A stretch of 64,000 nt of DNA. It comes from Allorhodopirellula solitaria. Its GTDB lineage: Bacteria; Planctomycetota; Planctomycetia; Pirellulales; Pirellulaceae. Location of the stretch: contig NZ_SJPK01000002.1 of the NCBI RefSeq assembly GCF_007859855.1, positions 1-64,000 on the forward strand, written 5' to 3'. Under the pieces are notes generated by a model. The model was not told the origin of the DNA, did not search any database, and saw only the letters and a program-made list of their open reading frames with translations. The position numbers and the translations under genes were made by a program. Positions 50,109 through 58,055 of this stretch are shown here, one piece after another. Numbering within the stretch: position 1 is the stretch's first letter; every line of letters starts with the position of its first letter.

Positions 50109-50530
50109 CGAATTCTCCGCAACCGCTATAAAATTGAGTGTAAATATTGAAAATCCGCGGCGTGCAGCCACACCGCATAGAACCTGTCTGATTTGCAAGC
50201 CCGGCAGGATAGCGACTTTCTCGGTTAAGGGAAAGCAGGAATTCGGCCGGATCCCGGTTTCTGCTGGCAAAAAGTTGCTCGTCACAAAATTTGCAGCAGG
50301 CTTGTTGCCGCAACCTTCCGACCAGGTACACTCTTTTGCGGACAATTGCGATAGAATGGTTGTTTTGCTGGCAGGAACCGTTCGCCCCCGCTCAATATGA
50401 ACTTACGTCCACTGCGTTCCCGTTCGATCTGGCGAGCCCCTTCGATCCGATAAGATCAGCCGATCTGGCAAGATCAGCTCTGTCCACTGATTCGCCTCTC
50501 CCTTATTGCTAACACCACTGGAAAGCTCTC
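50109..50530. other. Divergent intergenic region with short direct repeats
   Basis: The gap separates rpmB (minus) from the STAS gene (plus) and must hold both promoters. Near its right end CGATCTGGC occurs at 50425-50433 and 50461-50469, and AAGATCAGC at 50452-50460 and 50470-50478. The spacings of 36 and 18 bases suggest a phased 18-base repeat, possibly a regulator site upstream of the STAS gene. No gene is supported. Confidence 0.45.
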
Positions 50531-50899
50531 ATGCCTTCATCGATCACCAACCAAATGCAGGGCGATGTTTTGGTCCTGGGTTTCACGGACACGAAGATCC
50601 TCGACAGCCAGAAAATTGAAACCGTCGGCAAGGAACTCCAAGACGCCGTCGGCGAAGCAATCCACAAGCGGTTGCTGGTCAACTTCCGTGGTGTCTCCTT
50701 CATGTCGTCGGCCATGATCACCAAGCTCGTGATGCTCAACAAGCGCTGCAAGACGCAAGGTGTGACGCTGAAGTTTTGCGAAGTCTCTCCCAACGTGATG
50801 GAGGTCTTCAAGATCACCAAACTCAACAAGCTGTTCGATATTCAAGACGGCGAAGAGAAGGCGATCGCAAGCTTCGACAAGAAAGGCTGGTTCAGCTGA
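50531..50899 (+). CDS. STAS-domain anti-sigma factor antagonist
   Basis: The 122-aa single-domain protein has the STAS fold pattern: a first strand GDVLVLGF, helix DSQKIETVGKEL, strand LLVNFRGVSF and the loop MSSAMI, where Ser59 or Ser60 is the likely phosphorylation site, as in SpoIIAA/RsbV-type antagonists. Such proteins release a sigma factor from a kinase-like anti-sigma partner. The next gene is a sensor kinase with an HATPase domain, 38 bases downstream, which could be its partner; that is inference. Confidence 0.85.
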   Translation: MPSSITNQMQGDVLVLGFTDTKILDSQKIETVGKELQDAVGEAIHKRLLVNFRGVSFMSSAMITKLVMLNKRCKTQGVTLKFCEVSPNVMEVFKITKLNKLFDIQDGEEKAIASFDKKGWFS

Positions 50900-50937
50900 G
50901 ACGGCAAGAGACTCCAGCGAATCGAGATTCCCAGACG

Positions 50938-51708
50938 ATGGTCGAGATGGAACGTGCCGCAATCGCTGCGGAGATCCATGACGGGCTGCTGCCCTACCTC
51001 TACGCCGCCGCTGCTAAATTGTCAGCGATCCAGCGAGCCCATCGCGATGTCGCCCCGGACGTCGGGCGAGACGACGATCGCTGCAGCGAGCAACTGGCCG
51101 ATGCCGCGGAGTGGATCGATCGCTCTCGCGAGGTCGCTCGAGAACTGATGAATGGAATCACCTACCCACCGCTCGCCCTGACCGATCCGCTCTCGGCGGC
51201 CAAAGCGTTCCTGGACCAGTTCACCGGCCAGTCCACCGGCAGTGGGACCGCCCCCAGCTCCGATCCACCTTCGAGCCCTCTGATTCACTGGCGTTGGACC
51301 GGCAACCGCTCGCCACTGGCCGGTCGCCTTGACGAACCCTCGGCCATCGCGATCTACCGATTGACGACCGAATTCGTGCGCAATGCTGCGAAACATGCCG
51401 ACGCCGAGACGATCGTGATCTCTGCCGTAATCGATGACGAGTTGGCCACGGTGCGAATCGAGGACGACGGCTGCGGATTCGACCCCGAACAGTTAGATTC
51501 ATCCACGCCCCATGGGCTCACGCTGGCCAGCCATCGGGCCGAAGCGGGTGGCGTGGAGATCCAACTCGAGTCCCACCAAGCGTCCCAGGGACAGCAACCC
51601 TCGGGCACCCAAATCACACTGCAGACCCGCTTGCCCGGAAACGCGGAGAGCCAACAGCACCCATCCTCCGACCATCCCACCCAGGCGCAACAGCAGGCAT
51701 CACAATGA
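50938..51708 (+). CDS. NarL-type sensor histidine kinase, cytoplasmic
   Basis: The 256-aa protein has a HisKA_3-like dimerisation motif EIHDGLLPYL with phosphoacceptor His14. An HATPase domain follows with the N-box FVRNAAKHAD (Asn149) and G-box EDDGCGFD (175-182). No transmembrane segment or sensor domain precedes the kinase core, so it must get its signal from a partner. I chose the ATG at 50938 because the core begins within ten residues of it; a longer frame from 50776 would overlap the STAS gene. It ends in a Gln/Pro-rich tail and overlaps moxR by ATGA. No response regulator is adjacent. Confidence 0.8.
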   Translation: MVEMERAAIAAEIHDGLLPYLYAAAAKLSAIQRAHRDVAPDVGRDDDRCSEQLADAAEWIDRSREVARELMNGITYPPLALTDPLSAAKAFLDQFTGQSTGSGTAPSSDPPSSPLIHWRWTGNRSPLAGRLDEPSAIAIYRLTTEFVRNAAKHADAETIVISAVIDDELATVRIEDDGCGFDPEQLDSSTPHGLTLASHRAEAGGVEIQLESHQASQGQQPSGTQITLQTRLPGNAESQQHPSSDHPTQAQQQASQ

Positions 51709-52700
51709 GCAATATCGCGTCCCCAGCAACGGCATCTAGCGATTCCGCAGCCTCGCCCCTGGAACCGGTCGAAGCGGCCTGGCAGCAACTGCAACAGGTC
51801 GCGACGGAGCTTCGAACGGTTATTCGCGGGAAAGATGATGTCATCGAATTCGTGCTTATATCGCTGCTCGCCGAAGGATCGATTCTGCTCGAAGACGTCC
51901 CAGGCGTCGGCAAAACCACGCTCGCAAAATCAGTCGCCCGGTTGATCGACCTGGATTATCAACGGATCCAGTGCACCCCCGACCTGTTGCCAGGTGACAT
52001 TCTCGGTGGATCAATCTACCGACCCGCCGTCGGTGAGTTTGAATTTCGCCCCGGTCCGGTGTTCTGCAATTTACTCGTCGCCGACGAGATCAATCGCGCC
52101 TCACCAAGAACCCAGAGCGCCCTGCTCGAGGCGATGGCTGAAACCCAGGTCACGATTGAAGGCAAACGCCATGACCTAAAACACCCGTTCATCGTCATCG
52201 CCACACAGAATCCTGCGGGTTTCGAAGGCACATTCCCACTGCCCGAATCACAACTCGACCGCTTTCTCTTCCGCTTGAAAATGGATTACCCCGATCCCGA
52301 GAGTGAAGTCGATTTGCTGATCGATCAATCCGATCACGAAGCGGTGCAGGATTTAGAACCGATCATGCACGTCGACGCCCTGGAGATCCTCCAACGCTGG
52401 GTACGGGAAATTCGTGTGGACCGCAAGATTGCCAGCTATATCGTTGCCCTGGCCACCGCGACACGGCGTGACGGGCGACTGCGGGTGGGGTGCAGTCCTC
52501 GCGGATGCAAGATGCTTTTGCGTGCAGCCCAAGGGCGAGCAGGATTGCTCGGCCGCGACTTCGTCCTGCCTGACGATGTCCAGCACCTCGCGGTGGCAAC
52601 GCTCGGCCACCGAGTGAGCTCGCGACACGCGTCGAGCGCCATGGACGAAAACCGCCAGACGATCGAATCGATCGTCAAACAGACTGACATACCACTTTAA
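51705..52700 (+). CDS. MoxR-family AAA+ ATPase
   Basis: The 331-aa protein has the Walker A motif DVPGVGKTT (64-72), Walker B LLVADEIN (123-130), and the sensor region QNPAGFEGTFPLPESQLDRF characteristic of MoxR ATPases. These act as chaperone-like ATPases that mature metal-dependent enzymes or surface complexes, usually with VWA-domain and DUF58 partners. None of those partners follows here. Coupling to the histidine kinase by a 4-base overlap is unusual and suggests a shared process. Confidence 0.92.
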   Translation: MSNIASPATASSDSAASPLEPVEAAWQQLQQVATELRTVIRGKDDVIEFVLISLLAEGSILLEDVPGVGKTTLAKSVARLIDLDYQRIQCTPDLLPGDILGGSIYRPAVGEFEFRPGPVFCNLLVADEINRASPRTQSALLEAMAETQVTIEGKRHDLKHPFIVIATQNPAGFEGTFPLPESQLDRFLFRLKMDYPDPESEVDLLIDQSDHEAVQDLEPIMHVDALEILQRWVREIRVDRKIASYIVALATATRRDGRLRVGCSPRGCKMLLRAAQGRAGLLGRDFVLPDDVQHLAVATLGHRVSSRHASSAMDENRQTIESIVKQTDIPL

Positions 52701-52818
52701 CGCTCTACCTATCTTTCCTGGACCGGCTAAACGGACGCCCATTGCGTCTTTTTTTGCATTGTTGCCCGGGAAAGTTAACCTCTCAAGCTGTCGCTCATGC
52801 AAAATGGATTGATCAGCG

Positions 52819-53439
52819 ATGAACTTTTTTACCCGAATGGATGCACCCTCCATGACGACATCGACGTTTCGCCCTGATCCGCCCGAGAAAGTGATCGCTC
52901 CGTCCACTCCAGCCGCTGGGACGACGCTTTATTACGAAGACTTGGCCGAGGGCCAATGCTGGCAGAGCCCATCGCGACAGATCACGAAAGAGGATGTCGC
53001 CTCATTTTCTTCGCTGACAGGCGACTTTGACCCACTGCACGGCGCCGCCCAGGGCGACACCGCCCCGGGGGGCAGTGACAAGACTCGCATGCAATCTCCC
53101 TTCGGAGCTCCGGTTGCCCATGGATTGCTAGGACTGAGTATTCTCGCCGGACTGTCAGCCGAACATCCGCGCGCCGCCACGCTCGCGTTGGTTGGCATCC
53201 TCGATTGGCACTTTGAGAACCCGATCTTCTTTGACGAGACTGTCCACGTCGTCACGGAGATCGAGACAATCGCCGCTCACGGCCGCCGCGCAGGCCGGGT
53301 CACTTGGCTCCGCAAACTGATTTCGAGCGATGGCCGGCTGTTGCAGCAGGGCAGATTCGTTACCTTGGTCGCCTCCATCAAACGTGACCTCCATGGCAAC
53401 TCCACCACCCGATCCGCCGCCCCTCGACGACCTCGCTAA
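52819..53439 (+). CDS. MaoC-like (hot-dog fold) dehydratase
   Basis: The 206-aa protein carries the MaoC/R-hydratase signature: S-L-T-G-D-F-D-P-L-H at 65-74, then PFGAPVAHGLLGLSILAGL at 94-112. Asp and His of these motifs form the usual catalytic pair for hydration of enoyl-thioesters. A 30-residue Pro-rich leader precedes the domain, so the ATG could equally be at 52837 or 52852. The end overlaps lpxK by 47 bases. Its physiological substrate cannot be told; the lipid context suggests an acyl-CoA or acyl-ACP. Confidence 0.8.
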   Translation: MNFFTRMDAPSMTTSTFRPDPPEKVIAPSTPAAGTTLYYEDLAEGQCWQSPSRQITKEDVASFSSLTGDFDPLHGAAQGDTAPGGSDKTRMQSPFGAPVAHGLLGLSILAGLSAEHPRAATLALVGILDWHFENPIFFDETVHVVTEIETIAAHGRRAGRVTWLRKLISSDGRLLQQGRFVTLVASIKRDLHGNSTTRSAAPRRPR

Positions 53440-54526
53440 GAGCGTTCGGCCCAGCGTCTTCGATCATCGCGCCCTCCTCAGCGGCCAGGCCACCGGACCG
53501 CTGGCGTCTTCGGCGCGGCTCGGCCTCCGCTCAGCTGGCCTGCTGTATGGCGTGGGGGCCCGGATCCGGCGGTTTCGATACGACACCCGTCGGGCCACAA
53601 TCGCCCATGCTGACGTGCCCGTGATCAGCGTGGGCAACCTGACAACTGGTGGTACCGGGAAAACCCCCGTCGTTTGCGATCTGTGCGTTCGGCTGCGAAA
53701 ACTCGGCCGGCAAGTCGCGATCATCAGCCGTGGCTATGGCGCCGGTGAGAGCGGCATCAACGATGAAGCCATGGAGATGGCGGAGCGGCTGCCAGACGTA
53801 CCTCATGTCCAGCATGCCGATCGTGTCGAGGCGGCTCGGATCGCAGTGGAGGAACTCGAAGCGGATGTGCTCGTCATGGACGACGGGTTTCAACACCGCC
53901 GTTTGCATCGTGATCTCGACCTCGTCGTCGTCGACGCCACCTGCCCGTTCGGGTTTGGTTACCTGCTGCCGCGAGGCTATCTGCGAGAGCCCGTCAGTAG
54001 CCTGCGCCGCGCCGACGCAGTCATCCTGACGCGGACCGATCAGGTCGACTCGGAAACGCTGGGGCATCTTCGCCAGGAGATCCGCCATCACCTTGGACAG
54101 CGACCGTTACTCGAAACGTCACATGCCCCCTCCAACGTCTTGTTCGAGGGAGGCCGTCGCGAACCCATCGAGTCACTCCAGGACAGACCCGTCGCTCTGA
54201 TCAGTGCGATTGGCAACCCGGCCGCCTTTGAGAAAACTGCACGCGGCGCTGGGGCCCGGGTCCTCGGCCACTACCAATTGGCAGATCACCATCCGTACGA
54301 CCGTGAAACCCGCCAAGCCCTGCGTCAGTGGACCCAATCGCTGCGTGAATCTAGCGAGATCGATTGGCTGCTTTGCACCCACAAAGACGCCGTCAAGATC
54401 GCCACCGACCAAATCGCAAGCGTGCCGCTGGGCTGCCTGCAAATCGACCTGAAACTGCAAGCGGGAGAGCAGACGCTGCAGTCACTCGTCGAGAGTGTCA
54501 TTTCCACCCCCGCACCGGGAGCTTAA
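53393..54526 (+). CDS. lpxK: Tetraacyldisaccharide 4'-kinase
   Basis: The 377-aa LpxK has the P-loop GNLTTGGTGKTP (81-92), ISRGYG (111-116) and the family signature DDGFQHRRLHRD (163-174). It phosphorylates the lipid A disaccharide 4' position at the inner membrane, showing that this organism makes lipid A. The start at 53393 (MATPPP) is preferred to an upstream in-frame start at 53330, which would extend further into the maoC-like gene. A basic, mildly hydrophobic segment near 40-62 is the usual membrane anchor. Neighbours also concern lipids. Confidence 0.9.
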   Translation: MATPPPDPPPLDDLAKSVRPSVFDHRALLSGQATGPLASSARLGLRSAGLLYGVGARIRRFRYDTRRATIAHADVPVISVGNLTTGGTGKTPVVCDLCVRLRKLGRQVAIISRGYGAGESGINDEAMEMAERLPDVPHVQHADRVEAARIAVEELEADVLVMDDGFQHRRLHRDLDLVVVDATCPFGFGYLLPRGYLREPVSSLRRADAVILTRTDQVDSETLGHLRQEIRHHLGQRPLLETSHAPSNVLFEGGRREPIESLQDRPVALISAIGNPAAFEKTARGAGARVLGHYQLADHHPYDRETRQALRQWTQSLRESSEIDWLLCTHKDAVKIATDQIASVPLGCLQIDLKLQAGEQTLQSLVESVISTPAPGA

Positions 54527-54567
54527 ACGCGAGCCCATTCGGCACATAACTTGCTAAATACAGCAGC

Positions 54568-55305
54568 ATGAATACATCCACCCCACCTCCCCGATCCAAC
54601 TGGCTTCGCCGCTTTGTCCGGTTTCTGTGGGGACGGGAACCGATCGTGCTGTTCGGCCTGCTGATCGTGCTACTAGGAACGTGGGGATTCGTAGCGATCG
54701 CCGACGAGGTACTCGAGGGCGACACGCAGTCCTTTGACCGCTGGGCGGTCCGCAGCCTGCGGCAAGCCGATGATCCGGCGCTACCGATCGGCCCTCTTTG
54801 GCTCGCCGAGGTGGGACGGGACCTAACGGCTCTCGGTGGGATCTCCGTTCTGCTACTGGCGATCCTTGCCGCCGCTGGCTTCCTGGCGATCCACCGCGCC
54901 TATCGGATGCTCGCTGTGCTACTGGTATCCACACTCGGCGGCATGACAGCCAGCCTCTTGATGAAACAATTTTTCGACCGGCCGCGTCCCGATATCGTGC
55001 CGCACCTTTCCCACGTCTACACCAACAGCTTCCCCAGTGGTCACTCGATGATGTCTGCTGTCGTCTACCTGACCCTGGCTGCGTTGGTGGCTCCCGTGCT
55101 ACGACACTTCTGGGTCCGTTTTTATGTGATTACCGTGGCGGTTGTCTTGACCGTGCTGGTTGGGGTGAGCCGCGTGTACATGGGCGTGCATTACCCGACT
55201 GATGTGCTGGCCGGTTGGGCCGCCGGTCTGGTCTGGGCGCTGATCTGTTGGTTGGTAGCGAGGGCAATCCCTCACTCTCAAGCTAAAAAGCAACCCCTAC
55301 CGTGA
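54568..55305 (+). CDS. PAP2-family membrane phosphatase
   Basis: The 245-aa protein has several hydrophobic helices (about 26-46, 88-108, 115-133, 165-178, 186-200 and 213-231). It has all three acid phosphatase motifs: K-Q-F-F-D-R-P-R-P (133-141), FPSGHS (155-160) and SRVYMGVHYPTD (201-212). Such enzymes remove phosphate from lipid phosphates such as phosphatidic acid or undecaprenyl pyrophosphate. The stop overlaps the GTG of the lipid kinase gene, so a phosphatase and a kinase for lipids are made together. Confidence 0.9.
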   Translation: MNTSTPPPRSNWLRRFVRFLWGREPIVLFGLLIVLLGTWGFVAIADEVLEGDTQSFDRWAVRSLRQADDPALPIGPLWLAEVGRDLTALGGISVLLLAILAAAGFLAIHRAYRMLAVLLVSTLGGMTASLLMKQFFDRPRPDIVPHLSHVYTNSFPSGHSMMSAVVYLTLAALVAPVLRHFWVRFYVITVAVVLTVLVGVSRVYMGVHYPTDVLAGWAAGLVWALICWLVARAIPHSQAKKQPLP

Positions 55306-56204
55306 AGCAACTCGTTTTCTACAATCAAGGTGCCGGAAAAGCCGCTCAGTTCGAGTCGCTGCGTGAGGGGCTGGACACCCCGGAGACCACCTGGGTAGAG
55401 CTCAATCGCCAGGTCGAAGTCGCAACAACGATCGATCAGTTCGTCACCGCTGGCGGCGACACCGTTATCGCAGCGGGCGGGGACGGAACCGTTCACGCGA
55501 TCGTCAACGGCCTCATGCAGATCAGCCTGCAGCAACGCCCTCGAATGGGCATCGTACCCCTTGGCACAGCGAACGACTTCGCCGGCACACTGCAAATTCC
55601 CGATGACATCAATGAGGCGATCGGACTGATCCACGCCGGCATCACCACCGCCATCGATGTTATCCATATTCGCGGAGAGGGTCTGGACCGCTACTTCTCC
55701 AACGTCGCCGCGGGCGGCAATTGCGTTCGGGTGTCCGAGGAGCTCACCGACGAAATCAAGTCTCGCTGGGGAGCACTCTGTTACCTGCGTGGAGCCGTTG
55801 GCGTCCTAGCTGACATGCAGAGCTTCCGCATCACGGCAGAAATCGATGATCAACGCATTGAGAATCTCGACACGTGGGCCGTCTTGATCGCCAATGGCAA
55901 AACGAATGCTGGCCGCATTGAAGTAGCTCCCGAGGCCTCGCCTGCCGACGGCCTGTTCGATGTCATTATCATCCGCGATGGTAATGTGCTGGATATGGTC
56001 GACATCGTTGCCAAGAACCTCACCGGCCAGTTCCTTGCGAGCGAGCAAGTGATGTCTTGCAAAGCCAAGCGGATCAAACTGCTTTCAGAACCGCCCATGA
56101 GGTTCACCCTCGACGGCGAACTCATCGACGAACAACCCATCGAATTCGAAGTCGTCCCCGCAGCGATTCGAACCTACGTCGGCCAGGTCAATGCGTTGAA
56201 CTAA
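55302..56204 (+). CDS. YegS/DAGK-family lipid kinase
   Basis: The 300-aa protein has the diacylglycerol-kinase catalytic signature AAGGDGTVHAIVNGLM (GGDGT at 59-63) and LGTANDFAGTL (87-97). A C-terminal domain follows with FTLDGE, as in YegS and bacterial DgkB. It phosphorylates a lipid hydroxyl, most likely diacylglycerol or phosphatidylglycerol. It begins with GTG inside the stop region of the PAP2 gene (GTGA). The pair could run opposite steps of a lipid phosphate cycle; that is inference from the coupling. Confidence 0.88.
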   Translation: MKQLVFYNQGAGKAAQFESLREGLDTPETTWVELNRQVEVATTIDQFVTAGGDTVIAAGGDGTVHAIVNGLMQISLQQRPRMGIVPLGTANDFAGTLQIPDDINEAIGLIHAGITTAIDVIHIRGEGLDRYFSNVAAGGNCVRVSEELTDEIKSRWGALCYLRGAVGVLADMQSFRITAEIDDQRIENLDTWAVLIANGKTNAGRIEVAPEASPADGLFDVIIIRDGNVLDMVDIVAKNLTGQFLASEQVMSCKAKRIKLLSEPPMRFTLDGELIDEQPIEFEVVPAAIRTYVGQVNALN

Positions 56205-56270
56205 ATCGCTGCGCAAAATTTTGCTTGCCTCCTGAATCCAGCCCCCTCCTACTCGAATCGGGGAGCATCC

Positions 56271-56471
56271 GTGAGCGAACCCATTTTCGACCACGATAGA
56301 CTCCACGTTAATCGCCTCTCGATCGAGCAAGTGTTCCTAGTCTGTCAGGCCTTGGCGAGAAGACGTCCAGTACGTGTAGTTCGCTGGCTTATCGATCATC
56401 TTCGCAGGCTTCCTCTCCACGGTCTGTCACCTCGCCACAGTGGCCCTCACCTCGTGCTGTCTTTCGCGTGA
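56271..56471 (+). pseudogene. Remnant of an S23-like four-helix-bundle gene (N-terminus)
   Basis: The frame opens MSEPIFDHDRLHVNRLSIE, which matches the start of planctomycete four-helix-bundle (23S rRNA intervening-sequence type) proteins as I remember them. After about 19 residues the similarity is lost, and the product ends at 66 residues without the expected RAAQSIPLNIAEG-type core. A likely C-terminal fragment of the same family lies near 57295-57400. The rest of the gap from 56205 to 56660 shows nothing more. Confidence 0.5.
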
Positions 56472-56660
56472 GTTACATTTGGTATACTGCCTCGTGGAAA
56501 GAAACCGGAGATAAGTACAGGGGACTCTCAGCCCACAAGATCGCGCCCGTGTTGGGCGCATTGCAACGGAGCCGGGCTTGCAAGATTTCACAAATAGGCA
56601 GCCAACGCTCCCGCCCCGCTGAACCGTATCGTTCACCGAACTAGAGTACCCTGAATCACC

Positions 56661-57208
56661 GTGAACATTGTTAGCTGTCCGAATTGTGGGGTACGAGTCA
56701 TCTCTGAACCAGACGGGTCTTGCCCCGGGTGTAAGCAAGACTTGAACGGCTTGGGCGCGGATAAACCTCGGCCGAGGTTCTCGAGACGGATCCCCCTCTT
56801 CGAAAGAACGAACAGACGATCCCATCACACTTCGACGTCCTTTGGATCTTATTCTCATTGCGGGGCCGGCTTTCTCTCGAAGTGATGTGGGTCGCCGCTG
56901 GGCTGTCCATCGTTTGTTGGATTGGGCTTCTTTCCCTACTCGCCGCCGCATCGCTCGTCTTCCCGATCTTGCCACTGGCTTTCCTGATCGTTCCAATCGC
57001 CATGCTTTGGAATTTCGTGGCTATCGGAGCCAAGAGATTTCACGATATCGGTTGGTCCGGATGGCTGATTTGTCTTGGACTCATTCCCGGTCTCGGTCAA
57101 ATATTCCTCTTCATGACCATTGGGATTCTCAAAGGAAACCGTGGGAACAACCGATACGGACATGATCCGCGCCGGACTTGGTCGTCAGATATGCTCGACG
57201 AACGATGA
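56661..57208 (+). pseudogene. Zinc-ribbon/DUF805 membrane protein, frameshifted
   Basis: Frame one, from the ATG at 56661, encodes a zinc ribbon with CPNC (6-9) and CPGC (21-24). Near 56763-56766 (gataaacc) the sensible reading moves to the frame that carries TSAEVLETDPPLRKNEQT and then a DUF805-like domain with hydrophobic helices, KRFHDIGWSGW, IPGLGQ and a GNRGNNRYG tail. One extra A in that run would join them into one protein of about 183 aa. So this is a one-base deletion, a sequencing error, or less likely a programmed shift. The stop overlaps the next small gene by ATGA. Confidence 0.75.
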
Positions 57209-57435
57209 CAATCGGGATAGCAACGGCGTTGTTTTTGGCAATAGTCGTACTCGTACTCAGGCGTCAGCCGGTACTCGTGCTCCTACTCGAATCGGTGACT
57301 CCAGTAGCGATGAAATTCGATGGTGTCACAGATTCTGGTGTGGAGCACCATGCTGAGTTCGATTACGAGCACCGCTTCGCTGAGCACGAGCACGATTTCG
57401 GTTGGCTTAACGATCAGTTTCACGCTTTGCCCTGA
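57205..57435 (+). CDS. Small protein with one membrane helix and S23-like tail
   Basis: A 76-aa product coupled by ATGA to the DUF805 frame. Residues 2-22 are a hydrophobic helix. The remainder, from MKFDGVTDSGVE through a charged EYEHRFAEHEHDFG-like tail, resembles the C-terminal end of planctomycete four-helix-bundle proteins. The DNA here is a low-complexity run of CTCGTACTC and GAGCACGAG motifs. It may therefore be a chance fusion over a gene remnant rather than a working gene. Its last 16 bases overlap the convergent pncA. Confidence 0.35.
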   Translation: MTIGIATALFLAIVVLVLRRQPVLVLLLESVTPVAMKFDGVTDSGVEHHAEFDYEHRFAEHEHDFGWLNDQFHALP

Positions 57436-58055
57436 GACCGCACTGGTACCTGCCGGCTCTCGACGCGGTGGACGCCCGATTGCTCCAGCTCACTGATTGC
57501 ACGCTCGCAATCACCTGGGTGCAGATCGACACCACGGCAACCGTCCTCGATCAGATAGGTGGTCAGGCCCAACCGGACCGCATCGGTCGCGGTGGCGCGT
57601 ACGCAGAAATCCGTCGCCAGCCCCATCACATAGACTTCGCTCACGCCCGTTCGCTGCAGGTATTCGCCGAGACCGGTCGAGACAATGCCTCCGTTGTCGA
57701 AGAAACCGCTGTAGCTATCACGCCGTCGGTCAATCCCTTTGGAAAACACCTTCGTGATCAGCCCAGTGTTCAACTCGCTCGAAAAATCGCTACCGCGCGT
57801 CCCTTCGACACAGTGTACCGGCCAGAGGATTTGATCGAGACCATCAACGTTCACACAATCACCGACCGAGCGTCCAGGATGCTCGGAGGCGAAGCTTAAA
57901 TGGTTCGGGGGATGGTAGTCTCGCGTAGCCACAACCGCATCGAATCTTGGCATCAATCGATTGGCGATCTTGATAACTTCATCACCACGCGATACCGCCA
58001 GGGCGCCACCAGGCAAAAAATCATTCTGTAAGTCTACCAGAATCAAGGCGTTCAT
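57420..58055 (-). CDS. pncA: Nicotinamidase
   Basis: The 211-aa isochorismatase-fold enzyme has the triad Asp8 (VDLQNDF), Lys105 (FSKG) and Cys150 (ATDFC), and the metal-binding set Asp45, His47 and His51 (RDYHPPNH). It deamidates nicotinamide to nicotinate. Its ATG overlaps the stop of the nicotinate phosphoribosyltransferase gene, so the two enzymes that recycle nicotinamide into NAD precursors are made together. Length and motifs are ordinary. Confidence 0.94.
   Translation of the reverse strand: MNALILVDLQNDFLPGGALAVSRGDEVIKIANRLMPRFDAVVATRDYHPPNHLSFASEHPGRSVGDCVNVDGLDQILWPVHCVEGTRGSDFSSELNTGLITKVFSKGIDRRRDSYSGFFDNGGIVSTGLGEYLQRTGVSEVYVMGLATDFCVRATATDAVRLGLTTYLIEDGCRGVDLHPGDCERAISELEQSGVHRVESRQVPVRSQGKA

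Noticed and set aside
49839-50345. Longer 168-codon version of rpmB
   Set aside because: The extra N-terminus has no bL28 similarity, and a good GGAG-ATG lies exactly at the family's usual start at 50108.
50776-51708. Longer 310-codon version of the soluble histidine kinase
   Set aside because: The added part overlaps the STAS coding sequence out of frame and is Arg/Gln-rich without domain similarity.
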